Of a stretch of DNA of 64,000 bases, positions 38,175 to 44,872 are shown piece after piece; the first letter of the stretch is position 1; each line of letters begins with the position of its first letter. The translations under genes and the position numbers were made by a program. A model generated the notes under the pieces. That model worked only from the letters and a program-made list of their open reading frames with translations, was not told the origin of the DNA and searched no databases. The stretch lies in the NCBI RefSeq assembly GCF_010994095.1, contig NZ_WJYO01000002.1, positions 186,001 through 250,000 of the forward strand, read 5' to 3'. The stretch is from Mumia xiangluensis (GTDB taxonomy: Bacteria > Actinomycetota > Actinomycetes > Propionibacteriales > Nocardioidaceae).

Positions 38175-38200
38175 GGGCGGCCCGGACCTTCGGGCCGCCC
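38175..38200. terminator. 10-bp GC stem-loop terminator
   Basis: GGGCGGCCCG pairs exactly with CGGGCCGCCC around a six-base loop, directly after the 61-residue gene. Confidence 0.75.
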
Positions 38201-38242
38201 TCTACCTCAATGGCTAACTTGCGCATCGTTGGGAGCAGGCGC

Positions 38243-38413
38243 TCACTGCGACGTGCGCTCCAGCGCAGCGGACCGCGCCTGCTTGTTGAGCTGACGCCTC
38301 ATGTCAGCTCGAACGCGTCGCTCGGCTTCTAGACGGAGACGCTTGGCTTCCTTGCGATCAGCGATCTTCGGGTACTCCGTCACTCGAGGCTTCTTCAACG
38401 TCACCTTGCCCAT
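38243..38413 (-). CDS. 56-residue basic helical protein, overlapping the GAF gene
   Basis: A short frame, ATG 38413 to TGA 38243, encoding MGKVTLKKPRVTEYPKIADR and then an almost continuous Lys/Arg/Glu/Ala helix (KEAKRLRLEAERRVRAD...). AGAGGA stands about six bases before the ATG, a better SD than most neighbours have. It overlaps the 3' end of the GAF gene by 56 bases. Charge pattern suggests nucleic-acid or protein binding; function unknown. Confidence 0.6.
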   Translation of the reverse strand: MGKVTLKKPRVTEYPKIADRKEAKRLRLEAERRVRADMRRQLNKQARSAALERTSQ

Positions 38414-39206
38414 GACCGGTCCTCTCCGGGCCTGCGGCCCATCGCTCCCGGGCCGCGAACGCCGTTCCCAGCATCGCTGCCACCAAATCTACATAGACTT
38501 CGTCTGTCGAGGTGAACGCATGCTTGTCGGGCGCGTCTACTGTGAGAAGACCGTAGCCCGTCGCGCCGACAGCAATCGGTGATGTGATGAACGCTTCGTA
38601 GCCCTCGCCGGTACCTGACCACGCGCCACGTCTCGCGGCCTTGGCGTCCGAGATGCTGGTCACGGAGATGCGATGGCCGTCTTCTAGGGACTTGAAGGCT
38701 GCCTTGCCGCGTCTGCTGATGCGGTCGAAGCCCTCGGAGTTCCCCAACCGCCCATCTCGCGCGAAGCATGTCATGGTCTCTCCGCCGTCATCGACGGCAA
38801 ACACCATCGCGCGGACTTTGTCGGCTGAGACAAAGTGGGCGCATGATGAGGCGGCGTGCTGACACAGCATGGCGAACGCGGCCTCGTCCGCGCCGCCCTG
38901 AGTGAGTTCTGCGCCTGCTGTCGCAAGCGGCGTCAACGACTCGTGAAGTTGCTGATAGGCGTCAACGAGCGCGTTCCCGTTCTGATCCTCTTCCTTCCTC
39001 CGCCACCATGAGGCTGCGATGCCGGGGAGGGCGCACAGGACAAGCACAATGACGGCCCAGATCACACGCGCGAGCGTCGGGTCGTCAAGCAGTATCGCCG
39101 CGGCGACACTCGCCGCTAGACCTGCTACTGGCGCGACCCACATCCGCCGATCGGTCACCACGCCGAGCCAGGTGAAGACCATGACCCCCAGGACGCGGAA
39201 CGACAT
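38358..39206 (-). CDS. membrane protein with GAF-like sensor domain
   Basis: A 282-residue protein. Two or three hydrophobic helices span residues 5-66 (VAPVAGLAASVAAAILL; VIWAVIVLVLCALPGIAASWW), followed by a helix and a GAF-like domain from about 95 to 255 with CFARDGRLG, SITSPIAVGATGYGLLTVDAPDK-like sequence and a DLVAAMLGTAFAARE C-terminal helix. Start uncertain: ATG 39206 or GTG 39284, the latter ten bases after the preceding stop. Such proteins may sense redox state, nucleotides or other ligands. No output domain is attached, so it may act with another element protein. Confidence 0.7.
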   Translation of the reverse strand: MSFRVLGVMVFTWLGVVTDRRMWVAPVAGLAASVAAAILLDDPTLARVIWAVIVLVLCALPGIAASWWRRKEEDQNGNALVDAYQQLHESLTPLATAGAELTQGGADEAAFAMLCQHAASSCAHFVSADKVRAMVFAVDDGGETMTCFARDGRLGNSEGFDRISRRGKAAFKSLEDGHRISVTSISDAKAARRGAWSGTGEGYEAFITSPIAVGATGYGLLTVDAPDKHAFTSTDEVYVDLVAAMLGTAFAARERWAAGPERTGHGQGDVEEASSDGVPEDR

Positions 39207-39293
39207 GTTCGGGACGATAGCGTCGGACGAACCTGCTGCGGTGGAGAAATGCCGGACCGGGCAGTGGTACGTCCGGCCTGCCACGTCGATCGG

Positions 39294-39509
39294 TCAGATG
39301 ACCTCGGCGTCGGGGATAACCGAGCGGACGGTGTTGTCGAGGTCGGCGGGCTGCACAGTGCCGAGCGCGTAGTCGACCTCTAGGACGTAGTCGTTCTCGA
39401 TCGTGAAGTACACCTGCGCAGTCGCGCGAGCGGCCGCCAGGCGGAGCGCGATGTTGTCGAGGATGTGCTGCTCGACGTCAGCGGGGATCGTGTAACGGCG
39501 CGTGGGCAT
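39294..39509 (-). CDS. small hypothetical protein
   Basis: A 71-residue protein, MPTRRYTIPADVEQHILDNI..., with one amphipathic helix followed by beta strands (QVYFTIENDYVLEVDYALG). It lies between the chaperone gene and the GAF gene on the same strand. No family recognised. Confidence 0.6.
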   Translation of the reverse strand: MPTRRYTIPADVEQHILDNIALRLAAARATAQVYFTIENDYVLEVDYALGTVQPADLDNTVRSVIPDAEVI

Positions 39510-39626
39510 GGCCTCATCGTCGCCCTCCGCGACCGGGTCTCGCCACCAGGCTGTGGACAACCGTCCACCTGTGTGCCGTGACGTGACCACCAGACCGGTC
39601 CGCCACGAGTGGAAGAGTGTTGAGCC

Positions 39627-40088
39627 CTAGGCGTGCTCTTCTTCCTCATCCTCGGTCTGCGTGAACGGGGGCGGCCCGTTACGCTTCAGCATCTTGAGCG
39701 TCAGACTCGGGAGCCCGAGCCGGGAGGCGGCAGCCTGAACGGTCTCACGGATGTACGGGTAAGCGGCATAAAGAGCTACCTCCTGCCCGAACCCCGTGAT
39801 GGAGTCGATCGGGAAGTACTGAGCATCCTCAGAAGCGCTATGGGCAGTGACGACGGACGCTTTTATCTCCGCGATGTCGTCACCGTCCTCGTCCTTAACT
39901 ACGCAGAGGGCGTCGAATAGATAATCGATCTGCTCGGGCTCAAGTCGGTAGCGCGTATCTAGCTTCAACTCGTAGCCGTCGATATCCGCATTGCTCCACC
40001 GCCGAGCACTGAACTCGATCAGGTAGACCGAGTCCAGCTCGACCTTCTCGATGATCGCCCTAGCGGCCTCAACAGTGTCGTCGCTCAT
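39627..40088 (-). CDS. SecB-like chaperone of a toxin-antitoxin-chaperone module
   Basis: A 153-residue SecB-like protein. It has alternating beta strands (SVYLIEFSARRWSN, GYELKLDTRYRLE), then FGQEVALYAAYPYIRETVQAAASRLGLPSLTLKML, which corresponds to the SecB segment PY-x-R-E... G-x-PPL-x-L. The acidic tail EDEEEEHA is unusual. Its ATG overlaps the antitoxin stop by four bases. In the mycobacterial Rv1955-1957 system the equivalent chaperone protects the HigA antitoxin from aggregation and proteolysis, and gene order and overlaps are the same here. The role is inferred from that parallel. Confidence 0.82.
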   Translation of the reverse strand: MSDDTVEAARAIIEKVELDSVYLIEFSARRWSNADIDGYELKLDTRYRLEPEQIDYLFDALCVVKDEDGDDIAEIKASVVTAHSASEDAQYFPIDSITGFGQEVALYAAYPYIRETVQAAASRLGLPSLTLKMLKRNGPPPFTQTEDEEEEHA

Positions 40089-40486
40089 GCTGCCTTGGTG
40101 AAGTCGCTTCGGAACGACGGGCGGTCCGCGTCGACTCGGTGGAAGTCGGTCGTGACAACGTCGATCGGAGTGCTCCAGGCGACGTCGAACGCGGGCCGCG
40201 TGGCCTGGAGCCGCGCCGTGCCTGCCGGCACCAGGTCAAGACTCACTTCCTGTCCGAGTGCGTGGAGGTAGTCAGCAAGAGTGTTGAGTCTGATGTTCCC
40301 GTCACCGTTCAGGGTCTGTCCAACGGCGGACTTTCCGACCCCGAGAGTCTTCGCGAGAGCAGCCTTTGTGGTGCCGCTCTGCTCAAGTGCCTCGTGAAGC
40401 ACTTCGAGTGCCCGATACCGCAGTCTTGCCGCGGCGAGCCGTCGCGCGTTGTCTGGGATCGCCTCGAACTGCTCATACAGGCTCAT
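40085..40486 (-). CDS. XRE/HigA-type antitoxin
   Basis: A 133-residue antitoxin. The helix-turn-helix covers about residues 35-80 (TTKAALAKTLGVGKSAVGQTLNGDGNIRLNTLADYLHALG). It is followed by a C-terminal extension of about 50 residues containing RPAFDVAWSTPIDVV, a candidate chaperone-addiction segment like that known for mycobacterial HigA1. Four-base overlaps with the toxin upstream and the chaperone downstream indicate one polycistronic unit. It probably autoregulates through the palindrome at 40881-40898. Confidence 0.85.
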   Translation of the reverse strand: MSLYEQFEAIPDNARRLAAARLRYRALEVLHEALEQSGTTKAALAKTLGVGKSAVGQTLNGDGNIRLNTLADYLHALGQEVSLDLVPAGTARLQATRPAFDVAWSTPIDVVTTDFHRVDADRPSFRSDFTKAA

Positions 40487-40890
40487 TGCCGTTGATCCTC
40501 TCTCATGATCGCCATTCCCCGATCGATCTCGCGATGGGGAGTCTTGAGTCCTTGCTTAAGGAAGCCGTGCGTCAAGCGGACATGTCCGCACGACTCGGTC
40601 TTGCGGTAGTAGAACGGGAGTCGAATGGTGTGGGCCTTCAACTCATGCAGCTCTCCGCGGAGGTGGTTGAGTTGTTGGGGTTGCTTCAGAACGCCATGCT
40701 CGGCGAACCGCTCGAGGCGGATGAGAAGATCCGCGACCTTGTCCGCAAACTTCGGCCGTCCCATCAGCTCCTGCAGGAACAGCAACGCCTGCGGCTTACC
40801 GTCAACATCGAGTGCCGCTTCGACTTCGTACTTCCTCCCCACCTCCAGGACTGGCCTGCCACACTTGCATGTGCGAAAGAGTACAGTCAA
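40483..40890 (-). CDS. HigB/RelE-superfamily toxin
   Basis: A 135-residue toxin of the RelE/HigB (Gp49-like) type, expected to be a ribosome-dependent mRNA endonuclease. Typical elements are DGKPQALLFLQELMGR, LRGELHELKAHTIRLPFYYRK, then RLTHGFLKQGLKTPHREIDRG at the C-terminus. The start is TTG 40890 because GGAGG lies seven bases before it. GTG 40842 is possible and would give a more family-like N-terminus. Toxin-first order with antitoxin and SecB-like genes following is characteristic of TAC modules. Catalytic activity is not shown. Confidence 0.82.
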   Translation of the reverse strand: MTVLFRTCKCGRPVLEVGRKYEVEAALDVDGKPQALLFLQELMGRPKFADKVADLLIRLERFAEHGVLKQPQQLNHLRGELHELKAHTIRLPFYYRKTESCGHVRLTHGFLKQGLKTPHREIDRGMAIMREDQRQ

Positions 40891-40898
40891 GACTGTAC
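40881..40898. promoter_or_regulatory. palindromic operator of the TAC module
   Basis: GTACAGTC-AA-GACTGTAC, a perfect 8-bp inverted repeat with a 2-base centre. It covers the TTG start codon of the toxin and abuts its GGAGG site. It is the natural binding site for the HTH antitoxin and the only such palindrome I found near this module. Confidence 0.75.
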
Positions 40899-41076
40899 CT
40901 CCGGGGCAAGTATTCGCAAGATGAGACCACCTTCACGGAGAGGACTGACCGCACCCTACTGGAGTAGCGGGCCGCTTTCGGGTTTTTCCCGAGCGAGCAA
41001 GTTCCGTATGCCGCGGTACGGCGGTTGGGGTGGGGGGTGGGGGTTGCCTCCCCACGTCTGAGTGGGCTGTGTGTGG

Positions 41077-41871
41077 TCATGCTCGCTGGGTCTCCGGTGC
41101 GTGGGTGAGGTTGGTGGCGCGGTCACGGCGTTGGGCTGCGAGGGCGTCGACGCGTGCACGGGTGTCGGTGGTGCCGGCGAGGCTCCAGGGGACGCCGTGC
41201 TGGACCATCGCGTACGTGTCGGGCGGGTCGGTGGGTCGGCTGCCGGTGAGTCCGAGGACGTCCCAGTCGTCCGCGTCGAGCGCCGCGAGGTGGAGGGCTG
41301 CGGGCTGTGGCCGGCCGGTGGTGAGCTGGTCGATGCTCTGGAGCAGCCGGACGAGCTGGTTGAGTGCCTTGCGCGCGTCACGTGCGGGCAGCGCGAGGTC
41401 ACGCACGTCCAGCTCGAGGACTGCGGCGTCGTCGTCCAGGTTCACGTCTGGGCCGAGACGTTCAGCGGCTGCGGCGAGCGCAGTCACGTGCTGGTCGAAG
41501 GCTGGGGTCAGCTTCGCGATGATGGTGTCCTCGTTGGTGGTGATGGTCGCTGCGTAGCGGTCCACGGCGATGCTGGCCACTCGCTCGAAGAACACGCTGG
41601 GAGTGATGGCCTGCGCGATGACGATGCGGCGCACGGTCGGATCGAGCGTGGGGTCTTCGCCGCGGCTGAGTGCGTCGCGCACGGCAGTGGCGAGCATGGC
41701 GGGCTGGTGCTGGTGGTCGATGATGCCGGGCAGGTCCGCGGGCCCGGTGCGGCCCCAGGCTTGGACCTCGGCCAGGTGCTTGGCGGCACGGGTGAGCGCC
41801 GGGACCTTGACGCCGTGCTCGTGGAGGCCGGCGCGGACCTGTTCGGCGAGGAGTGTGTTCGGGCTGGGCAT
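41077..41871 (-). CDS. hypothetical protein, last gene of the element operon
   Basis: A 264-residue, mostly helical acidic protein with no membrane segment, beginning MPSPNTLLAEQVRAGLHEHGVKVPAL and containing RRIVIAQAITPSVFFERVASIAVDRYAATI. ATG 41871 has AAGGGAC six bases upstream. It is the distal gene of the leftward operon. I do not recognise it. Confidence 0.7.
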   Translation of the reverse strand: MPSPNTLLAEQVRAGLHEHGVKVPALTRAAKHLAEVQAWGRTGPADLPGIIDHQHQPAMLATAVRDALSRGEDPTLDPTVRRIVIAQAITPSVFFERVASIAVDRYAATITTNEDTIIAKLTPAFDQHVTALAAAAERLGPDVNLDDDAAVLELDVRDLALPARDARKALNQLVRLLQSIDQLTTGRPQPAALHLAALDADDWDVLGLTGSRPTDPPDTYAMVQHGVPWSLAGTTDTRARVDALAAQRRDRATNLTHAPETQRA

Positions 41872-41887
41872 GGTGATGTCCCTTCGG

Positions 41888-42238
41888 TCAGAGGTGGTCG
41901 GGGTCTGCGCCGAACAGTTCGGCGACGGTGCGGCGGGATTCCTGCTCGTCGTGGTTACGTCCGGCGTCGTAGGTGCCGGTCCCTTCGCGTGGCACGAACG
42001 GCGCATCACGGCGGGCGGGGTCGATGCTGGTGCTGTCGGTCTCGTCGGGTTGGAGCACGGACAGGATGTGAGTGGCGGGGTGCTCGCGCATGGCGTCAAA
42101 GAGCTGTGCGGCTTCGCGCTCTTCGGCGTCGTCTGCGGGCTGTGCCAGCAGCAGCTCGAGAGGGCTGGCGGGTTCGGGGTTGCGGTCGAGAGCGGCGAGC
42201 ACTCTTCCTGGTGCCGTGCGGCGAGGTCGCAGAGTCAT
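41888..42238 (-). CDS. hypothetical protein of the element operon
   Basis: A 116-residue Asp/Glu/Pro-rich protein (TLRPRRTAPGRVLAALDRN..., later VAELFGADPDHL). It lies 28 bases after the preceding stop and 16 bases before the next start. No motif recognised. Confidence 0.6.
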   Translation of the reverse strand: MTLRPRRTAPGRVLAALDRNPEPASPLELLLAQPADDAEEREAAQLFDAMREHPATHILSVLQPDETDSTSIDPARRDAPFVPREGTGTYDAGRNHDEQESRRTVAELFGADPDHL

Positions 42239-42266
42239 CGTGGGTTGGCCTTTCCTGGCAGCCCGT

Positions 42267-42527
42267 TCAGGACGAGCTGGAGTGTGGGTTCTCGTGAGCC
42301 GTGAGGCACGCGGAGAGGATCAGAGCGAGTTCGGTGAACGCGTTGCTGGCGGTTCTGGTGGGGATGCTCGTCGTGCCTGCGGCTTTGATCTGCTCGTCGA
42401 GCGCTTCGAGCCGGTCGAAGCAGTACTCGAGCGCGTCGACCGGAGACGGGAAGTACATGGGCGTCCGCTGCCGCCGGTACCGGACTTCGAGCAGCGACAC
42501 GACCGGGGCGGTGTTGTCCGTCGTCAT
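42267..42527 (-). CDS. small helical hypothetical protein of the element operon
   Basis: An 86-residue protein with two predicted helices (VDALEYCFDRLEALDEQIKAAG and NAFTELALILSACLTAHE). ATG 42527 overlaps the stop of the winged-helix gene by four bases. Function unknown. Confidence 0.62.
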   Translation of the reverse strand: MTTDNTAPVVSLLEVRYRRQRTPMYFPSPVDALEYCFDRLEALDEQIKAAGTTSIPTRTASNAFTELALILSACLTAHENPHSSSS

Positions 42528-43183
42528 GGCGTAGTCCTCTTCCGCGCGGCGGTCGAGTGGTGGGCTGCGACCGGCCTAAGGCGAAGGTGAAGGTGAGCTG
42601 CGAGCCGTGCGTGTGTGTCTCGCAGGAGGGGCCACGCCGAGCGGGCGGAGAACGTCAGGCGCGCGGCCGTTCGGCTCCGCCACGCGTGACCGTCGAGCGA
42701 CGGCACATGCTCCAGCATCGAGGCGTCCGCGTCGGTGCTGACGTTGCGGCAAACACCATGGCGGAGGTGGCCGATGGTTATATGGCGGGACGCCCAGGGC
42801 GTCACCCTATGGCCTGCAACGACGGGAACCGGCTTCTCCAAAGGGTGACGTTTCGGGGCCTCGCAAAGGGTGCTTGAAACTGTCACCCTTTGGGCGTCGC
42901 TGCCGCGGGACTTGAACATGCCGACGTAGACGGCGGTGCGGCCCTTCCAGCCCGTCTCGATCACGTCCAGGAAGCCGGACTCCTTGAGCACCTGGATGCG
43001 GCGCGACACCTGCCGCTCGGACCTTCCCAAACGTCGAGCGAGCAGGGCACGCGGCACCGAGACGTGCAGGTTCGCACGCATCTCCAAGAACAGCTCGGTC
43101 GCGGTGACCTTGATGGCGTCGGTCAGCGTCGCGCTCGACAGCACATGCCGTAGCCACTGCTCCCGTGTCGGCTTGGTGGGCAT
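42524..43183 (-). CDS. winged helix-turn-helix protein of the element
   Basis: A 219-residue protein. The N-terminal 90 residues are a winged HTH: TDAIKVTATELFLEM, then RALLARRLGRSERQVSRRIQVLKESGFLDVIETGWKGRTAVYV. The C-terminal half is basic, of unknown fold and possibly poorly conserved. Its coding region contains repeated AGGGTGAC boxes (42801-42893), raising the possibility that the protein binds inside its own gene, as replication initiators or autoregulators sometimes do. It starts four bases after the previous stop and ends overlapping the next gene. Confidence 0.7.
   Translation of the reverse strand: MPTKPTREQWLRHVLSSATLTDAIKVTATELFLEMRANLHVSVPRALLARRLGRSERQVSRRIQVLKESGFLDVIETGWKGRTAVYVGMFKSRGSDAQRVTVSSTLCEAPKRHPLEKPVPVVAGHRVTPWASRHITIGHLRHGVCRNVSTDADASMLEHVPSLDGHAWRSRTAARLTFSARSAWPLLRDTHARLAAHLHLRLRPVAAHHSTAARKRTTP
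42801..42893. repeat. AGGGTGAC boxes inside the winged-helix gene
   Basis: AGGGTGAC occurs on the plus strand at 42842-42849 and on the minus strand at 42801-42808 and 42882-42889; a partial AAAGGGTG lies at 42865. The second and third form an extended inverted repeat (42838-42854 with 42876-42893, one-base bulge). They could be iteron-like binding sites. Confidence 0.55.
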
Positions 43184-43186
43184 CGC

Positions 43187-43408
43187 CTACCCCACCGCCT
43201 CGGCGTCGTCGCTCACGTCGATGAACTCGACCGGAATCCGCTCGGCATCACACAGCGCGATCAAGTCCCGCGCGACCCGCGGGCTCGTCGCCCACACGCG
43301 ACGGTTCGGCAACCACATCGGCGACTTCGCGCCACACTCGACCAGCCGCGTGCGCGCGAGTGGACCCGAGACGAACGCCGCGCTCTTCGAGACGATCTTG
43401 ACGTACAT
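43187..43408 (-). CDS. small hypothetical protein of the element operon
   Basis: A 73-residue protein, MYVKIVSKSAAFVSGPLART..., ending VEFIDVSDDAEAVG. ATG 43408 shares one base with the stop of the Topo VI-A-like gene (TGATG), so the two are translationally coupled. Function unknown; the strict coupling suggests a partner role. Confidence 0.65.
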   Translation of the reverse strand: MYVKIVSKSAAFVSGPLARTRLVECGAKSPMWLPNRRVWATSPRVARDLIALCDAERIPVEFIDVSDDAEAVG

Positions 43409-44292
43409 CAAGATTGCTCACCCGCTTCCCAGTCGTCAGCGAGTTCCCGCAGCTTCCGCAGATCGTCGCGCTCTTGCCTCAGAACGCGGTCGAGCCGGTC
43501 GCGGTCGAGATGCCGAAGGATGGCGCGTTCGACAAGGCCCCGCAGGATCGTGGGCGGCAGAGCATCGACCTCCACGGACTCACCGACGAACGATGCGGAG
43601 CGAGAGTCCGTCGTTTTGGTCGGGCGCGTCGGTAGGGCGAAGGACTCGATCTGCTCAGTGTTGACGGCCAGTCGAGAGAACTCGATGGCGCTGTCGGGCG
43701 TGAACGCCGTGACCTTCCTCCGTATGTCGCGCCATGCGTCCACACCTGAGGGATCGTGGTCGCCAAGCTGATAGAGGAAGATCGTCTTGCCACGCCTTGC
43801 GTGTGCCGCGGCAGACCTCGCGAGGGAATGCGCGAAGGTTTCAGAGGAGTACCCACGCAATGTCGCTAGCTCGACGTCGTACCCATCGGTCACCGGCGAG
43901 ATGACTCCGGTCAGGGCGTCCTTCTCGATGCAGACGATCACCGCAGAGTCCTCGTCTTGCCAGATCGACCTGCGGTACGAGTCCGCAGCATGGCGGAGCG
44001 CCGCCCCGGGGCCGGAGAAGGTTCGCGGCGTCCGGATCAGGCGAGTGCCGTCGGTGATCCACTCATACGGAACCAGCCCCGCTTGTCGGAGCAGGACCAG
44101 CCGTCTACTCACGGTCTTGTAACCTGCCTCGGTCTTCTCGATCGCCCCCATCGAGACCAACCGGTAGTAGGCCCCTCTCACGGTGACTGGGTTCTCGCTC
44201 GAGACCGCGTCGATGATCGCTTCGTCGAGCGCTGCCATCTCTGCCTTCGTGCGGCGCGTCCTCTTTGCGGGACTTGGTCCATAGACGGTCAC
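43408..44292 (-). CDS. stand-alone Spo11/Topoisomerase VI-A-like protein (Mini-A type), putative
   Basis: A 294-residue protein with the order expected of a type IIB topoisomerase A subunit. A winged-helix part carries VRGAYYRLVSMGAIEK, matching the RxxYY motif of Spo11 and Topo VI-A; Y43 would be the DNA-attacking tyrosine. It is followed by a Toprim-like part with an acidic residue in VIVCIEKDALTGVI (E123) and the DxD pair in YQLGDHDPSGVDAW (D178, D180). No GHKL ATPase (B subunit) gene is in the element. Single-subunit Topo VI-A relatives on mobile elements are known (Mini-A). The start is a GTG at 44292, coupled by GTGA to the preceding gene. A Toprim nuclease without tyrosine chemistry is the main alternative. 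Confidence 0.7.
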   Translation of the reverse strand: MTVYGPSPAKRTRRTKAEMAALDEAIIDAVSSENPVTVRGAYYRLVSMGAIEKTEAGYKTVSRRLVLLRQAGLVPYEWITDGTRLIRTPRTFSGPGAALRHAADSYRRSIWQDEDSAVIVCIEKDALTGVISPVTDGYDVELATLRGYSSETFAHSLARSAAAHARRGKTIFLYQLGDHDPSGVDAWRDIRRKVTAFTPDSAIEFSRLAVNTEQIESFALPTRPTKTTDSRSASFVGESVEVDALPPTILRGLVERAILRHLDRDRLDRVLRQERDDLRKLRELADDWEAGEQS

Positions 44293-44522
44293 GACGCCAC
44301 CCCGCGTCGGGCTCGGCGTGATCGCTCACCGAGTACCGCGACCCGGATCGGGCAGTCCGTACACGGCACGCGGTTTGGAAGTCGGAGGTCGCGCCATTGC
44401 TGAGGCGACCAAGCGCCCAAGCTACTCAGGTGTCGCGCTGCGTCGGCTCCGCCCGCGCACATGTTCGCGGCGCCGCATGTCGTCGAGTTCGTGGGCCAGA
44501 ACGGTGATCGACGGTCAGTCAC
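44289..44522 (-). CDS. small cysteine-containing protein of the element operon
   Basis: A 77-residue protein from GTG 44522, coupled by GTGA at both ends. It has four cysteines in two pairs, TTCGAANMCAGG and PCTDCPIRV, which could bind a metal. The pattern is not the WhiB spacing. The tail is Arg-rich (GERSRRARRG). No family recognised. Confidence 0.55.
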   Translation of the reverse strand: MTDRRSPFWPTNSTTCGAANMCAGGADAARHLSSLGAWSPQQWRDLRLPNRVPCTDCPIRVAVLGERSRRARRGVAS

Positions 44523-44872
44523 AGCGACCACCCACGCAGTCCGGTCATGTCGATGGACAGTGACCAGCCGTGCTCCATCATCGCGGCCTCGAGCGCGGCT
44601 GTCGCGGCCGGGCAGTCAGAGGTGTGGTCTATCCGCCCTCGCAGCAATTGGCCGCGCTTGAGGGCCGCACGCCGCCGAGGCCGTAACGGAGTCTGGAGAG
44701 GCGCACCGCAGTCACAGCGACCATCGCGCTCCGCGGCCGCCCGCCGCGCAAGCCCTTCCTTGATCGCCACTGGAGCCGCGTCGGGCAGCTCGGCGACCAG
44801 GCGGACCATCGGAGCGCCACGCAGCTCATCAACGATCATGCGCGCACGGACGGTCTTCTCGATCGCGCTCAT
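44519..44872 (-). CDS. hypothetical protein with cysteine/histidine pairs
   Basis: A 117-residue protein with an N-terminal helical half, a central CDCGAP, a basic stretch (TPLRPRRRAALKRG) and HTSDCPAA, so one zinc site is possible. ATG 44872 and its stop overlap both neighbours by four bases. Confidence 0.6.
   Translation of the reverse strand: MSAIEKTVRARMIVDELRGAPMVRLVAELPDAAPVAIKEGLARRAAAERDGRCDCGAPLQTPLRPRRRAALKRGQLLRGRIDHTSDCPAATAALEAAMMEHGWSLSIDMTGLRGWSL

Noticed and set aside
40483-40842. GTG 40842 as the toxin start
   Set aside because: Kept only as an alternative: TTG 40890 has GGAGG at ideal spacing, whereas the purine run before GTG 40842 touches the codon.
42524-42900. frameshift in the winged-helix gene, because another frame reads KGDSFKHPLRGPE-like sequence
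   Set aside because: The main frame is open to a stop that overlaps the next start by four bases, the pattern of the whole operon. The alternative peptide is explained by the AGGGTGAC repeats.
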